Shown: positions 1 through 10,112 of the stretch, in pieces
How the letters are laid out: every line of letters begins with the position of its first letter
Numbering within the stretch: the stretch's first letter is position 1
Source: Litoribrevibacter albus
Lineage (GTDB): Bacteria > Pseudomonadota > Gammaproteobacteria > Pseudomonadales > Litoribrevibacteraceae
Direction of reading: 5' to 3'
Assembly (NCBI RefSeq): GCF_030159995.1
Contig: NZ_BSNM01000002.1
Span: forward strand, 186,001 to 250,000
DNA: 64,000 bases
Program-made: the position numbers and the translations under genes
Notes under the pieces: model-generated
What the model saw: the letters and a program-made list of their open reading frames with translations, nothing else
The model's database searches: none
Told to the model about the DNA's origin: nothing

Positions 1-63
1 ATTTAAGTATAGACGGCGTATTTGCAGTCGAGGCCCCGTTAATCGGATATCGGATTCCAGTCG

Positions 64-957
64 TCATTCAAATGAAGTGTCAACGTTAGAAAGCCAAAGA
101 GCAGAGTTTTCGAAAATTTTGGTTTCAAGAACATCAGGGTTTTCCAGGTCAAAGACAAGTCTGCCTTTGATGTCCGTTTGCTGGATACTTTGTCTGATAT
201 TGCTTTCCCGATAAAAAAGTTCATCGAACGAACCGTCCTCCAGAGCCAGTGTTAGCCCTCGCAGCAGGCGATCATGCAATCGGTGATTTTCTTTATTCAC
301 AAAGAAATAGAGCGGAGCTTTGTATCTGAACAGTAGGTGTTGTTCGACCATGAGTGAGTCGTCATTCAGGTTTTTATGTTCTCCCCAGGCTTCAGTGATG
401 CCTCTTGGGAAGTAATCAAATCGTTCGGCTCTGAGCATGTCGAACAGGTTTTGATAGTCAGGGCTTTCAATGACTTTAATGCCATTATGTCTGAGGATAT
501 TTACATCAGGCCAACCTAGACCTTGCCCTGAAAGAAGCGTCTTTAGTTGGTCGAAGGAATGGATGTTTTTAAATTTCTCTTGATCAGAGGTACGAATGAT
601 AAAAATTCTGTGCCCTAATAATCCTTTGAGTAAGGGGAAGTAGACGGCTTGGAGCATTTGTTCCCGCTCTTTGGATGTCATTGTCCACATTAAATCAATG
701 CGTTTATTTTCCGAAAGCATCAATACTGCCCGTTTTTGCGGGATGTCTTGGATACTCGGTTTCAGTTCATATTCACCAAATTCATTCACTGTTTTGCTCA
801 GTACCAGATCCATGAGTTGGTAGAAGTAGCTGTTTTGATGGCTGGTGATGTCTTGTTGCTTGGGGTAGATAATGGTGTCTTTGGCATGAAGCGTTGTGCT
901 GAATAAGAAACAGACAAAAAGTTGCCCAAGGTACATTAACCAGGGTGTATTTGACAT
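64..957 (-). CDS. Periplasmic solute-binding-like protein
   Basis: The protein looks like a secreted, single-domain relative of the type-3 extracellular solute-binding family. The chosen start gives a signal peptide with a hydrophobic stretch (MYLGQLFVCFLFSTTL) ending at HAKD. The frame stays open upstream to 1053, but that extension is charged and would bury the signal, so 957 is preferred; 981 is another ATG. No strong Shine-Dalgarno sequence decides the start. The body (about 295 residues) has the mix of a bilobed binding protein, including a conserved-looking FDYFPRGITEAW segment. No permease or ATPase genes adjoin it, so it could be a stand-alone sensor or receptor rather than a transporter part. 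It lies downstream of purD on the same strand but is separated by a strong terminator in the opposite order of transcription. Ligand unknown. Confidence 0.6.
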   Translation of the reverse strand: MSNTPWLMYLGQLFVCFLFSTTLHAKDTIIYPKQQDITSHQNSYFYQLMDLVLSKTVNEFGEYELKPSIQDIPQKRAVLMLSENKRIDLMWTMTSKEREQMLQAVYFPLLKGLLGHRIFIIRTSDQEKFKNIHSFDQLKTLLSGQGLGWPDVNILRHNGIKVIESPDYQNLFDMLRAERFDYFPRGITEAWGEHKNLNDDSLMVEQHLLFRYKAPLYFFVNKENHRLHDRLLRGLTLALEDGSFDELFYRESNIRQSIQQTDIKGRLVFDLENPDVLETKIFENSALWLSNVDTSFE

Positions 958-1056
958 ACGGTTGAAGAGAGGTCGTTGCATTCTAAATTCATCTATAAGA
1001 GCTCTTCTTATAGTGTAGAGGAGACTCTCTTTAAAAGAGTGAATGTCTGACACAAA

Positions 1057-1083
1057 AAAACAGGTCCGAAGACCTGTTTTTTA
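1057..1083 (-). terminator. Rho-independent terminator of purD
   Basis: An 8-bp stem AACAGGTC/GACCTGTT closes a four-base loop and is flanked by A and T runs. Read on the minus strand the loop is the very stable C(UUCG)G tetraloop followed by a T run, just after the purD stop. The A run on the other side means it could also act on plus-strand transcripts. Confidence 0.85.
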
Positions 1084-1108
1084 ATCGTGGAACCTGGCAG
1101 CTAAATAA

Positions 1109-2398
1109 TTAGCTGTTTTGTTCACGTTCAATGGCACGGTAGCCAATGTCGGTACGGTAGTAAACGCCATCCCAGTTGATTTGTTTAACCAACAAGTAAG
1201 CTTTCTGTTGAGCTTCAGAAACACTGTTACCCAATGCGGTTGCACACAGTACACGACCGCCGTTTGTAACTACGTTGCCTTCATGTTCAGCTGTACCGGC
1301 ATGGAACACTTTGATGCCTTCAACTTCCATTTGTGGCAGACCGGTAATGATGTCGCCTTTCTTGTATGAGTCAGGATAGCCGCCAGCAGCCATCACGACA
1401 CCAACAGAAGCACGCTCATCCCACTCAACCGTTGTTTCAGGCAGTTTACCCTGGATGGCTGCTAAGCAAAGGTCAGCCAGATTTGATTTCAAACGAAGCA
1501 TAATAGGTTGAGTTTCTGGATCACCGAATCGGCAGTTGTACTCAAGTACTTTTGGTGTGCCATCGGCAGCCACCATGATACCGGCATAAAGGAAACCGCG
1601 ATAACGATTGCCTTCGGCTTGCATACCTTCAACCGTCGGCATGATTACTTCTTTCATGATGCGATCATGAATGTCTTGAGTCACAACAGGTGCAGGAGAG
1701 TACGCACCCATACCACCCGTGTTCGGGCCTTGGTCGCCATTATCACGAGCTTTGTGATCCTGAGAAGAGGCCAATGGCAATACGTCGGTACCGTCTACCA
1801 TCACAATGAAGCTTGCTTCTTCACCAGTTAAAAACTCTTCCACAACCACTCGTGAACCAGCGTCACCAAACTTGTTGCCTTCCAACATATCTTCAATGGC
1901 ATTCACTGCTTCTTCTTCAGTTTGAGCAATGATCACGCCTTTACCAGCCGCTAAACCGTCCGCTTTAATAACGATTGGTGTGCCTTTTTCTTTAACATAG
2001 GCTACTGCAGGCTCAATCTCGGTGAAGTTCTGATATTCAGCCGTCGGGATGTTATGACGTGCAAGAAAGTCTTTTGTGAAGGCTTTTGAACCTTCCAACT
2101 GTGCTGCACCTTGAGTTGGGCCAAAGATGTTCAGACCTTCTTTTTCAAAACGATCCACCACACCTTCTACAAGAGGGGCTTCAGGGCCTACGATAGTAAG
2201 ATCAATGGCTTCTTTTTGAGCGAAGGCAACCAGCTTGTCTTGATCCAACACATCAATGTTTACATTGGTCAAGTTCGGTTCAAGTGCTGTCCCTGCGTTG
2301 CCAGGAGCTACAAATACTTGCTCCACGTTTTCTGCTTTTGCAGCGGTCCATGCCAGTGCGTGTTCACGACCACCCGAACCAATCACTAATACTTTCAT
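1109..2398 (-). CDS. purD: Phosphoribosylamine-glycine ligase
   Basis: PurD joins glycine to 5-phosphoribosylamine using ATP to make GAR, the second step of purine synthesis in the cytoplasm. The 429 residues match the usual family length. Visible signatures are the N-terminal MKVLVIGSGGREHALAW fold, the ATP-grasp segment with IKADGLAAGKGV around residues 145-156, and the GARS signature RFGDPETQ near residue 290. It is the last gene of a minus-strand block, 204 bp after purH, so co-transcription with purH is likely. The spacer to purH holds a tandem repeat and a small hairpin. A strong terminator follows directly. Confidence 0.97.
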   Translation of the reverse strand: MKVLVIGSGGREHALAWTAAKAENVEQVFVAPGNAGTALEPNLTNVNIDVLDQDKLVAFAQKEAIDLTIVGPEAPLVEGVVDRFEKEGLNIFGPTQGAAQLEGSKAFTKDFLARHNIPTAEYQNFTEIEPAVAYVKEKGTPIVIKADGLAAGKGVIIAQTEEEAVNAIEDMLEGNKFGDAGSRVVVEEFLTGEEASFIVMVDGTDVLPLASSQDHKARDNGDQGPNTGGMGAYSPAPVVTQDIHDRIMKEVIMPTVEGMQAEGNRYRGFLYAGIMVAADGTPKVLEYNCRFGDPETQPIMLRLKSNLADLCLAAIQGKLPETTVEWDERASVGVVMAAGGYPDSYKKGDIITGLPQMEVEGIKVFHAGTAEHEGNVVTNGGRVLCATALGNSVSEAQQKAYLLVKQINWDGVYYRTDIGYRAIEREQNS

Positions 2399-2518
2399 GA
2401 TCTTCTCTCTTCTTCCTGATATTTAAAAACAGTAACGGGCCAACATGCGTGACCCGTAAAATTTATTACCAAACACCGATTAGGATTTGGGATCCTGAAG
2501 ACTCAATTTAGTCCCATG

Positions 2519-2541
2519 AATATGACGGCTTGAGGTCATAT
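2519..2541. other. Hairpin in purH-purD spacer
   Basis: The inverted repeat ATATGAC...GTCATAT has 7-bp arms and an intervening 9 bases. There is no T run, so it is not a canonical terminator. It could act in processing or partial attenuation between purH and purD. Confidence 0.35.
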
Positions 2542-2570
2542 TGATGTCCATCGATCCCATCCTGTACTCA

Positions 2571-2615
2571 TTAGTGTTTATACCTATTAGTGTTTAAACC
2601 TATTAGTGTTTAAAG
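2571..2615. repeat. 16-bp tandem repeat at purH 3' end
   Basis: Three copies of TTAGTGTTTA lie at 2571, 2587 and 2603, with the intervening ACCTA-type bases also kept, giving a period of 16 bp. The last copy overlaps the purH stop codon, so the array looks like slippage duplication of the gene's own 3' end. In minus-strand reading each copy carries a further TAA. Confidence 0.8.
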
Positions 2616-4186
2616 TGGCGCATTCCTGTGAACACCATTGCCATACCGTGCTCATTGGCTGCATCGATCACTTCCTGATCACGCATGGAACCACCTGGCT
2701 GAATCACAGCGCTGATGCCGGCAGCGGCGGCTGCATCGATACCATCACGGAATGGGAAAAATGCATCAGAAGCCATCACTGAACCACGAACTTCCAGGTT
2801 CTCGTCGGCTGCTTTAATACCTGCAATTTTAGCGCTATAAACACGGCTCATTTGTCCTGCGCCCACGCCAATGGTCATGGCATTTTTAGCGTAAACAATG
2901 GCATTGGACTTCACTTGCTTGGCAACTTTCCATGCGAATAAAAGATCACGCATTTCTTCTTCAGAAGGCACTTTGTTAGTAACTACTTTAAGGTCACTTG
3001 CTCCAACTGTGCCAAGATCCAGATCCTGAACCAGAAGGCCGCCGTTAACACGCTTGTAATCCAACGCAGGTGCACGATCCGCAGCCCATTGGCCACACTC
3101 AAGCACTCGAACGTTGGCTTTTGCTGCAGTGATGTCCAACACGCCCGCTTCAATGCTTGGCGCAATGATCACTTCAACGAACTGACGATCGATGATCGCT
3201 TTTGCTGTTTCAGTGTCTAAAGGACGGTTGAAAGCAATGATGCCGCCAAACGCTGAGGTTGGATCAGTTTTGAATGCACGGTCATAGGCTTCGGTAATGT
3301 TTGCACCTGTAGCCACACCGCAAGGGTTAGCGTGCTTAACGATCACACAGGCAGGCTCTTCAAACAGTTTAACGGTTTCAAGTGCCGCGTCAGTATCCGC
3401 CACATTGTTGTAAGACAGTTCTTTACCCTGATGTTGCTTAGCTGTAGCAACACTGGCTTCCTGTGGATTTTCTTCCACATAGAACGCTGCTTTTTGGTGT
3501 GGGTTTTCGCCATAACGCATCTCTTGCGCTTTGATGAACTGCGTATTAAATGTTCTTGGGAAATCGCTGGTGGTGTTACCAGCGATGTTGCGATTGCCCA
3601 GATAGTTTGCGATAGCACCATCGTATTGAGCTGTGTGCTCAAATGCTTTAACCGCAAGATCAAAACGGGTTTCAAGGCTTAGCTGACATTCGTTGGTTTT
3701 TAATTCTGCCAACAGCTCGCCGTAGTCTGATGCATTCACAACGATAGCCACATCGTTATGGTTCTTCGCTGCTGCGCGAACCATGGTTGGGCCACCGATA
3801 TCAATATTCTCGATTGCCATTGGCAAGTCACAGTCTGGACGAGCAATGGCTTCTTGGAATGGGTATAGGTTAACAACCACCATGTCGATCGGAGCAATGT
3901 TATGCTCAGACATGATTTCATCGTCTTGTCCACGACGTCCTAGGATGCCACCGTGGATTTTTGGATGAAGGGTTTTTACACGGCCGTCCATCATTTCTGG
4001 AAAACCTGTGTGATCAGAAACTTCCGTCACTGCGATGTTATTTTCTTGTAGTAAACGATAGGTCCCGCCAGTGGAAAGCAGTTCAATCCCTAGATCAGTC
4101 AAAGACTGTGCAAACTCAACAATACCTGCTTTATCTGAAACACTGATTAGCGCGCGTTTAACGGATTTTTGATCTGTTGTCGACAT
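2603..4186 (-). CDS. purH: Bifunctional AICAR formyltransferase/IMP cyclohydrolase
   Basis: PurH carries out the last two steps of IMP synthesis: formylation of AICAR and closure of the purine ring. The N-terminal MGS-like cyclohydrolase domain is clear ([16 protein letters not shown], then [11 protein letters not shown] and [12 protein letters not shown]). The C-terminal transformylase domain contains [12 protein letters not shown] and KHANPCGVA. Starting at 4186 ([11 protein letters not shown]) gives 527 residues, normal for the family. The frame is open to an ATG at 4258, but the extra 24 residues match nothing expected in PurH. It follows fis on the same strand after 138 bp and precedes purD. 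Confidence 0.96.
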   Translation of the reverse strand: MSTTDQKSVKRALISVSDKAGIVEFAQSLTDLGIELLSTGGTYRLLQENNIAVTEVSDHTGFPEMMDGRVKTLHPKIHGGILGRRGQDDEIMSEHNIAPIDMVVVNLYPFQEAIARPDCDLPMAIENIDIGGPTMVRAAAKNHNDVAIVVNASDYGELLAELKTNECQLSLETRFDLAVKAFEHTAQYDGAIANYLGNRNIAGNTTSDFPRTFNTQFIKAQEMRYGENPHQKAAFYVEENPQEASVATAKQHQGKELSYNNVADTDAALETVKLFEEPACVIVKHANPCGVATGANITEAYDRAFKTDPTSAFGGIIAFNRPLDTETAKAIIDRQFVEVIIAPSIEAGVLDITAAKANVRVLECGQWAADRAPALDYKRVNGGLLVQDLDLGTVGASDLKVVTNKVPSEEEMRDLLFAWKVAKQVKSNAIVYAKNAMTIGVGAGQMSRVYSAKIAGIKAADENLEVRGSVMASDAFFPFRDGIDAAAAAGISAVIQPGGSMRDQEVIDAANEHGMAMVFTGMRHFKH

Positions 4187-4324
4187 GGTGTTGGCTATAC
4201 CTGTTGATAGTTTTTTGTTCGCCCTACACGTTATAAACGAGTCTAGGCTATTTATCATTTATCGATGTACTCAAAGTTTCCATCAGTGAATTAACTGATG
4301 AAAGGCTAGGTCTTTGAATACTGA

Positions 4325-4663
4325 TTAAAGAAGGCCGTACTGCTTAAGTTTTTTACGAAGCGTGCCTCGGTTCAAACCCAGCATAACCGCTGCTTTGGTT
4401 TGGTTGTCACGAGTGAAGTGCATTACAGCTTCAAGTAATGGCGCTTCTACTTCTGATAGAACCATATCGTAAACATCAGTTACTTCTTGTCCATCAAGGT
4501 GGTTGAAGTAGTTGTTTAGTGCTTTTTCCACACTGTCGCGTAACGTTTGATGCTGTTCAACGGGCGCTGTTAGGTGTTCTTTAAATTGAGTGGCGCCTGG
4601 ATTAGATGATGCCAATTGATCTGACTGAATCATAGAGGCTTCGGCAGTCTCAAAATTACTCAT
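4325..4663 (-). CDS. fis: Nucleoid-associated DNA-binding protein Fis
   Basis: Fis bends DNA and regulates rRNA, recombination and growth-phase genes. The C-terminal helix-turn-helix is unmistakable ([22 protein letters not shown] at the very end). At 112 residues it is somewhat longer than the enterobacterial 98-residue protein; the extra length is at the N terminus, and an internal Met (MIQSD) is a possible alternative start. The ATG overlaps the dusB stop as ATGA, so translation is probably coupled, and an AGGAAG Shine-Dalgarno lies inside the end of dusB. The dusB-fis pair is the conserved gammaproteobacterial arrangement. Confidence 0.95.
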   Translation of the reverse strand: MSNFETAEASMIQSDQLASSNPGATQFKEHLTAPVEQHQTLRDSVEKALNNYFNHLDGQEVTDVYDMVLSEVEAPLLEAVMHFTRDNQTKAAVMLGLNRGTLRKKLKQYGLL

Positions 4664-5649
4664 GCAGCTATACTTCCTGTGCGTGTAAGTTGTTGAAAAT
4701 AAAGTTGGATCGCTTCTTGTTGTTCAGAAGGGGTGTCCAAACGGTTAAAAGTTTTACGAAAGTTGATACTTTCAGGTTGGGTTTGTAGGTACCAACCCAC
4801 GTGTTTACGGGCAATTCGAGTACCCATAAACTCGCCATAAAATTCATAGAGGGCCACGAGATGTTCGGCCAACAGTGCTTCTACTGTTTGAAGTGATGGA
4901 GCGGCCAGCTTTTCGCCTGTCTCCAGATAGTGATTGATCTCTTGAAAGATCCAAGGCTTGCCTTGTGCCGCACGGCCAATTAACAGGCCATCGGCTTTGG
5001 TAAAATCCAGAACTTGCTCGGCCTTTTCAGGACTATCGATGTCGCCGTTGGCAAACACCGGGATAGATACGGCAGATTTTATGTCTTTGATTGCTTGGTA
5101 ATTCACTTCGCCGTGGTATTTACACTCTCGTGTTCGGCCGTGAATGGCCAGGGCGGTAATACCAACTTTTTCCGCCACTTCTGCAACGCGGATACCATTC
5201 AAATGATTTTTAGACCAGCCAATGCGTGTTTTCAACGTAACCGGAATATCTACAGCGGCAACGACGGCTTTTAGAATATCTTCAACCAGTGCTTCGTCTT
5301 TCAATAGCGCAGACCCAGCAGCCTTGTTACAGACTTTTTTAGCCGGGCACCCCATGTTGATGTCGATAATTTGAGCACCACGTTCTGCACTCAGTGCTGC
5401 TGCTTCGGCCATCATCTCTGGATCACCGCCTGCAATTTGTACACTGCGAATACCGGGCTCACCATCGTAGTTCATTCGTAATGACGACTTTGCGGTTTTC
5501 CATAGACGTTTATCGGAGGTGACCATTTCTGAAACGGCCATGGCTGCGCCCAACTTCTTGCAAAGTACCCTGAAAGGTCTATCGGTGACACCCGCCATAG
5601 GCGCGAGAATCAGACGATTTTCCAGTGTATAAGGGCCAAGCTGGATCAC
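4660..5649 (-). CDS. dusB: tRNA-dihydrouridine synthase B
   Basis: DusB is an FMN enzyme that reduces specific uridines in the D-loop of tRNA. The 329-residue protein shows the Dus TIM-barrel marks: [13 protein letters not shown] at the N terminus, [20 protein letters not shown] with the catalytic Cys (about residue 100), [15 protein letters not shown] and FANGDI. Its placement directly before fis identifies it as DusB rather than DusA or DusC. It overlaps fis by 4 bp. A 200-bp spacer lies between it and the upstream zinc-ribbon gene and probably contains the dusB-fis promoter, though I see no clean consensus. Confidence 0.96.
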   Translation of the reverse strand: MIQLGPYTLENRLILAPMAGVTDRPFRVLCKKLGAAMAVSEMVTSDKRLWKTAKSSLRMNYDGEPGIRSVQIAGGDPEMMAEAAALSAERGAQIIDINMGCPAKKVCNKAAGSALLKDEALVEDILKAVVAAVDIPVTLKTRIGWSKNHLNGIRVAEVAEKVGITALAIHGRTRECKYHGEVNYQAIKDIKSAVSIPVFANGDIDSPEKAEQVLDFTKADGLLIGRAAQGKPWIFQEINHYLETGEKLAAPSLQTVEALLAEHLVALYEFYGEFMGTRIARKHVGWYLQTQPESINFRKTFNRLDTPSEQQEAIQLYFQQLTRTGSIAA

Positions 5650-5849
5650 AGAAGCTCCGTTAATGACAGACAGTTATTGATTAGATAGATCGAAAAGTAT
5701 TTGAGGAAATCTTTTCGATTGGTTGAAAATTGTTCGCTGCCTCAAAGACAGGGGCGCTATGATACCGATTTCAACCGGGCGGGAAAAGGCTGTAGATCAA
5801 AAAAATTGTTTAGAAATTGATCGTTTTGTTCTTGACTTTTTACGCTTCT

Positions 5850-7127
5850 TTACGGAAAGAACTCTAATCTGTAACTGCGGGCATTTGAACCCGGGTCTTG
5901 GATTTTGAAGGCAACATGAATTGGCACGTTTTTCTCCATAATGGTCGCCCCTGAGAGTTCCCCGCCAAGGTATTGGTTTGGATGAATTAATCCACTGGCA
6001 ACCACCTTGCCATTGTTATCCGTAAAGATCAGGGCAAGTTTCGGGAAGGGTTGAGAAAACGATGCTTGATTGGTGATGATGGCATCAATCAATAAGTGAT
6101 TCGGATTGCTGCTGTCACTTCGAACAATAAGATTACTTGCTCGAACTTTGTTCAGCGCTTTAATATCCGGCAGTTTGCAGTCAAGAATTGCACAGGCAAG
6201 GGTGTAGCTGGAACGTAAGTCAGGCTGTTTTGACCAGGTATTAAAGTTTAGCCAGGCAATCTGAAAGACAATTAATAGACAAGCCAACAAGCAAGCTACA
6301 CCCCAGCCTATGTTGGAATAGAGTTGGGCTTTACTCTTGGTTGGTTCTGTACTCAGATAAACCGGTTCACTTTCTATATAGGGTGCTTGGTGATCTGGCT
6401 GTGGCTGTATCTCAGGTCTGGTTTGTAGCTCTGGTCTTGTCTGCAGTTCTGGTCTATCAGAGTGAGTGGGCGATAGATTAGGTTGAGGCGGTGCAGAGCT
6501 TTCTTGTGTTAGAGATGTTTGTGTTGGAGCTGCTTGTGATGATGTTGTCGTGGCTGCTTTGGTTTGTTGTACGACTTTTTCCTGTGAGTCAGACGAAGCC
6601 CCTTTCGCTTGAACATCGAAAGATTGATTGGCTTTTTCTTCGGCTGGTGCAGAGTCGAGTTCTTCGAGCAGCTTCTCCGCCCAATCGTCATTGGGTGTGT
6701 CTACGGTTTGAGGAGCCAGCTTAGAGGAGACTGGAGCGCCGCCAAACAGGGCATCTGCATCAAGATCGTCGTCTTCTGCAAAGGCATCGTCGGAAATATC
6801 CAGAAGGTTCTCGTCATCGAGATCGAAGTCATCGTCATCAGAAGAGGAGGAAATGAACTCATTGACGCTGTCATCCGTCAGGTCAATGTTTTGATCAATT
6901 TGGCTTAGGGTATCTTGTTCGAAGAGGTCATCAATGGATAACTCCTCTTCTTGATTGAGCTTGGGTGGCACAGGCGCATTACTGTTAATGGCGCTGAACT
7001 CAACGGCATTAAAAACGTGCAGGCAGCTACCACAACGTACAAGTCCGTTGGCAACTTTTAATTGCTCATCTTTGACTTTGAACGATGTTTGGCATTTTGG
7101 GCATTGGGTGATCAGTTCCGCGACCAT
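5850..7127 (-). CDS. Zinc-ribbon membrane protein, DUF3426 family
   Basis: A 425-residue protein of unknown function. The N terminus is an MJ0042-type zinc ribbon with cysteines at 9, 12, 32 and 35. A long low-complexity middle follows: acidic (SIDDLFEQD to DDLDADALFGG) and then Gln/Thr/Pro-rich, with the tandem hexapeptide RPELQT repeated at roughly residues 225-240. One membrane segment (GVACLLACLLIVFQIAWLNF, about 275-295) anchors it, and the C-terminal 120 residues form the DUF3426 domain. The topology suggests a cytoplasmic zinc finger and a periplasmic domain. The position between prmA and dusB is conserved in related bacteria. Known only as a family; role not established. Confidence 0.88.
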   Translation of the reverse strand: MVAELITQCPKCQTSFKVKDEQLKVANGLVRCGSCLHVFNAVEFSAINSNAPVPPKLNQEEELSIDDLFEQDTLSQIDQNIDLTDDSVNEFISSSSDDDDFDLDDENLLDISDDAFAEDDDLDADALFGGAPVSSKLAPQTVDTPNDDWAEKLLEELDSAPAEEKANQSFDVQAKGASSDSQEKVVQQTKAATTTSSQAAPTQTSLTQESSAPPQPNLSPTHSDRPELQTRPELQTRPEIQPQPDHQAPYIESEPVYLSTEPTKSKAQLYSNIGWGVACLLACLLIVFQIAWLNFNTWSKQPDLRSSYTLACAILDCKLPDIKALNKVRASNLIVRSDSSNPNHLLIDAIITNQASFSQPFPKLALIFTDNNGKVVASGLIHPNQYLGGELSGATIMEKNVPIHVAFKIQDPGSNARSYRLEFFP

Positions 7128-7209
7128 AATGCGAGTCCTGTGTGTTAAATCCCTTAAGCTGACGTTGTTGAAGATGCTATAGCACCTTCAAAGCCTTGTG
7201 AATACTAGC

Positions 7210-8094
7210 TTACTTCTTTTGTCCTGTGATGAGAATCCAGTCTTCTTTTTGTTTGATTGGATTCAGATCAAAGTACTCACTGTAGGTATCAAATACTTCT
7301 TGAGCTTGTTCTTGCAAAATACCTGACAGTGCGAGATGTCCGCCTGGTTTTGTGTTACCTGCAATGGCCGGTGCCAGCTCAACTAAGGGGCCTGCCAGGA
7401 TGTTGGCAACAGTAATGTCCGACTGGCAACCTTCAAATTGATCCGGTAAGTAAAGAGTCACTTTCTCTTTTGGTAAACCGTTTCGCTCCAGGTTCATTTC
7501 AGTGGCGATTAACGCTTGTGGATCAATATCCACACCAATAGCGTCTTTTGCTCCGAGCAGTAACGCAGCGATTGCCAGAATGCCTGAACCACAGCCATAA
7601 TCCAGTACATGTAAGTCGGTCAGATCTAAGCTGTCCAGATACTCCAGACATAAGAACGTAGTCGGGTGGGTGCCTGTTCCGAAAGCAAGTCCGGGATCTA
7701 GAATCAAGTTAATGTCGTCAGGCTTTGGTGGTTCCAGCCAGCTTGGGCAAACCCATAAACGTTGACCGCACTGGATAGGCTTGAAGTCATCCATCCAGGC
7801 GCGTTCCCAATCTTGATCTTCTACCGTTTCAGTTTGAATTTGATGTGGGATGCTGTTGGTATCGGCAAAGTCGTTAACCGCTTTGGCAACTGCATCAATA
7901 TCGAAATCTTCAGTAAATAAACCAACCACACGAGTTGATTTCCACAGTGGTGTTTGACCCGGTTGCGGTTCGTAGATGGGTTGATCTTCCGGATCTTCGA
8001 GAGTGATTGAGCTGGCGCCCAGTTCCAGCAGATAGTCTTCCAGTTGCTCTGCACTTTCTGCTTGGGTGGTAATTTTGATTTGTAGCCAACTCAT
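7210..8094 (-). CDS. prmA: Ribosomal protein L11 methyltransferase
   Basis: PrmA trimethylates ribosomal protein L11 using S-adenosylmethionine. The 294 residues match the family. The N-terminal L11-recognition domain starts MSWLQIKI, and the SAM-binding region carries LDPGLAFGTGTHPTT and VLDYGCGSGILAIAA followed by IGVDIDPQA. The motif VANILAGPLV corresponds to the conserved NIL/ANI segment. It follows accC by 63 bp on the same strand, so it is probably an operon member. Nothing unusual is visible. Confidence 0.97.
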   Translation of the reverse strand: MSWLQIKITTQAESAEQLEDYLLELGASSITLEDPEDQPIYEPQPGQTPLWKSTRVVGLFTEDFDIDAVAKAVNDFADTNSIPHQIQTETVEDQDWERAWMDDFKPIQCGQRLWVCPSWLEPPKPDDINLILDPGLAFGTGTHPTTFLCLEYLDSLDLTDLHVLDYGCGSGILAIAALLLGAKDAIGVDIDPQALIATEMNLERNGLPKEKVTLYLPDQFEGCQSDITVANILAGPLVELAPAIAGNTKPGGHLALSGILQEQAQEVFDTYSEYFDLNPIKQKEDWILITGQKK

Positions 8095-8157
8095 AGTATC
8101 TGATCCAGAGGGGAGACAGCGAATGTGGCTGTCTCCTTAATAATTAAATGGTGTGTC

Positions 8158-9504
8158 TTAATGATGTTTCTTAAGAATGCTTTCAAGGTAGTGAATACTG
8201 TAGCTGCTAGAACAGAAACCTTGATCACCCATCAAACGACGGTGCAATGGGATGTTGCTGCGGATGCCGTCGATCAGCATTTCTTCCATTGCGTTTTGCA
8301 TGCGGCAAATGGCTTGCTCTCTCGACTCACCTGATGCAATTACCTTGGCGATCAAAGAATCATAAAACGGTGGAACTGTATATCCAGCATAAAGGTGAGA
8401 GTCCACGCGAATGCCAGGGCCACCTGGCGGATGGTAGAATTTCACGGTACCAGGCGACGGTACAAAGCTGTTCGGGTCTTCCGCATTGATTCGGCTTTCA
8501 ATGGCGTGCCCCTGAACTTTTACATCGCTTTGTTTGATGGAAAGAGGTTCTCCACCTGCAATCAACAATTGTTGGCGAACAAGATCAATACCGGTAATGA
8601 CTTCAGACACCGGGTGTTCAACCTGAATACGGGTGTTCATCTCGATGAAGTAGTACTTACCTTCCTCATACAGGAATTCAAACGTACCGGCGCCACGATA
8701 GTTGATCTCAAGACAGGCTTTGATACAGGCATCGAAAACCGCTTGGCGGGCCTCTTCATCGATATTAATTGCCGGAGCTTCTTCAATGACTTTTTGGTGT
8801 TTTCGCTGGATAGAGCAATCCCTGTCATAAAGATGGATGGCATTACCTTGTCCATCCGAGAGTACCTGAACCTCGATATGGCGAGGATTTTCCAGGAACT
8901 TCTCCATATAAACCGTATCATCACCAAAGGCCGCTAATGCTTCGGCTTTTGTGACGGATACTGAGTGAATTAAGCTGGCTTCGCTGTGTACAACACGCAT
9001 ACCGCGACCACCACCACCGGCAGCGGCTTTAATGATGACCGGATAGCCAATGCGTTGGGCGATTTTGCTGATAGCGTCTTTGTTCTTTGGAAGTGGTCCA
9101 TCGGAGCCGGGAACCGTTGGAATGCCGGCTTTTTTCATGGCGCGAATGGCAGAGACTTTATCGCCCATTAGGCGAATAACGTCTGCCGTTGGGCCAATAA
9201 AGGTGAAACCACTGCGTTCGACTTGTTCTGCGAAATCTGCGTTTTCAGCAAGAAACCCGTAACCTGGGTGAATACCCATAGCATCAGTCACTTCGGCGGC
9301 ACTGATAATTGCCGGAATGTTCAGGTAACTGTCGAGAGGTTGATTGGAGCCAATGCAGACTGATTCATCCGCCAGTCGAACGTGCAGTAAATCCCGGTCA
9401 GTTTGAGAGTGGACTGCCACAGTTTTAATGTTCAGCTCTTTACATGCTCTGAGGATGCGAAGAGCAATCTCTCCACGGTTAGCGATAACGACTTTATCAA
9501 GCAT
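8158..9504 (-). CDS. accC: Biotin carboxylase subunit of acetyl-CoA carboxylase
   Basis: AccC carboxylates the biotin on AccB using ATP and bicarbonate, the first half of malonyl-CoA formation for fatty acid synthesis. The 448-residue length is typical. Signatures are [17 protein letters not shown] at the start, the Gly-rich ATP loop [13 protein letters not shown], the carboxylase signature [16 protein letters not shown] (near 285-300) and the [12 protein letters not shown] segment. It follows accB after an unusually long 140-bp spacer containing a hairpin, so accC level may be set separately. Confidence 0.98.
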   Translation of the reverse strand: MLDKVVIANRGEIALRILRACKELNIKTVAVHSQTDRDLLHVRLADESVCIGSNQPLDSYLNIPAIISAAEVTDAMGIHPGYGFLAENADFAEQVERSGFTFIGPTADVIRLMGDKVSAIRAMKKAGIPTVPGSDGPLPKNKDAISKIAQRIGYPVIIKAAAGGGGRGMRVVHSEASLIHSVSVTKAEALAAFGDDTVYMEKFLENPRHIEVQVLSDGQGNAIHLYDRDCSIQRKHQKVIEEAPAINIDEEARQAVFDACIKACLEINYRGAGTFEFLYEEGKYYFIEMNTRIQVEHPVSEVITGIDLVRQQLLIAGGEPLSIKQSDVKVQGHAIESRINAEDPNSFVPSPGTVKFYHPPGGPGIRVDSHLYAGYTVPPFYDSLIAKVIASGESREQAICRMQNAMEEMLIDGIRSNIPLHRRLMGDQGFCSSSYSIHYLESILKKHH

Positions 9505-9596
9505 TCTTTTACTCGTAGATTACGAATGACGACAGTTAATTCCCGGAGTGGGCCATTATATTCGGGTTTTGATGGTGTATGTAGCACTCTGGTGAG

Positions 9597-9618
9597 GTAA
9601 CTGACCAATGTCAGTTAC
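9597..9618. other. Hairpin in accB-accC spacer
   Basis: A perfect 9-bp stem GTAACTGAC/GTCAGTTAC closes a CAAT loop. There is no T run on either side. It sits within the 140-bp spacer of what is normally a tight operon, so it may be a processing or partial-termination element that sets the AccB:AccC ratio. That role is inference. Confidence 0.5.
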
Positions 9619-9644
9619 TCATTTTGCCCTGTGCCTCGGGTACG

Positions 9645-10094
9645 CTACACAATAGTGATCAGCGCTTGTCCGAATTCCACCGGCTGTGCATTATCGATAA
9701 GTATGGCTTCAACAATGCCTGAGCGATCAGCTTCAATTTGGTTCATCATCTTCATTGCTTCAATGATGCAGATTACATCACCCGCTTTAACATGTTGACC
9801 TACTTCTACGAAGGCCGGAGACGAAGGCGATGGTGCTCTATAGAAGGTGCCGACCATTGGCGATGTCACAACATGACCAACTGGCTTGTCGTCTTTTTTC
9901 TCTTTTGCTTCAGATGATTTAGTTTCTTCGGCGGTCGGCTGAGCCACTGCTGCTGAAGGCATCACTGCCGGCGCGACTGGTGCACTCATGCGACGACTAA
10001 TACGAATAGACTCTTCGCCTTCTTTGATCTCAAGTTCTTCAATGCCTGATTCTTCAATCAGCTCAATCAGCTTTTTAACTTTTCTTATGTCCAT
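9645..10094 (-). CDS. accB: Biotin carboxyl carrier protein of acetyl-CoA carboxylase
   Basis: AccB carries the biotin that shuttles carboxyl groups between AccC and the carboxyltransferase. The 149-residue protein starts [16 protein letters not shown], as in the family; an in-frame ATG at 10112 adds only six residues (MPWSPI) and overlaps the spacer to aroQ, so it is rejected. The C-terminal lipoyl-like domain has the biotinylation motif IEAMKMMNQ, with the target Lys in AMKM. A flexible Ala/Pro/Lys linker joins the two parts. It follows aroQ by 18 bp. Confidence 0.97.
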   Translation of the reverse strand: MDIRKVKKLIELIEESGIEELEIKEGEESIRISRRMSAPVAPAVMPSAAVAQPTAEETKSSEAKEKKDDKPVGHVVTSPMVGTFYRAPSPSSPAFVEVGQHVKAGDVICIIEAMKMMNQIEADRSGIVEAILIDNAQPVEFGQALITIV

Positions 10095-10112
10095 GATGGG
10101 GCTCCAAGGCAA

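Noticed and set aside
1-63. Left-edge sequence as part of a gene
   Set aside because: Too short to judge; no recognisable protein or RNA.
6405-6460. Repeats in the DUF3426 gene as a CRISPR-like array
   Set aside because: They are coding hexapeptide repeats without spacers; no CRISPR array exists in the window.
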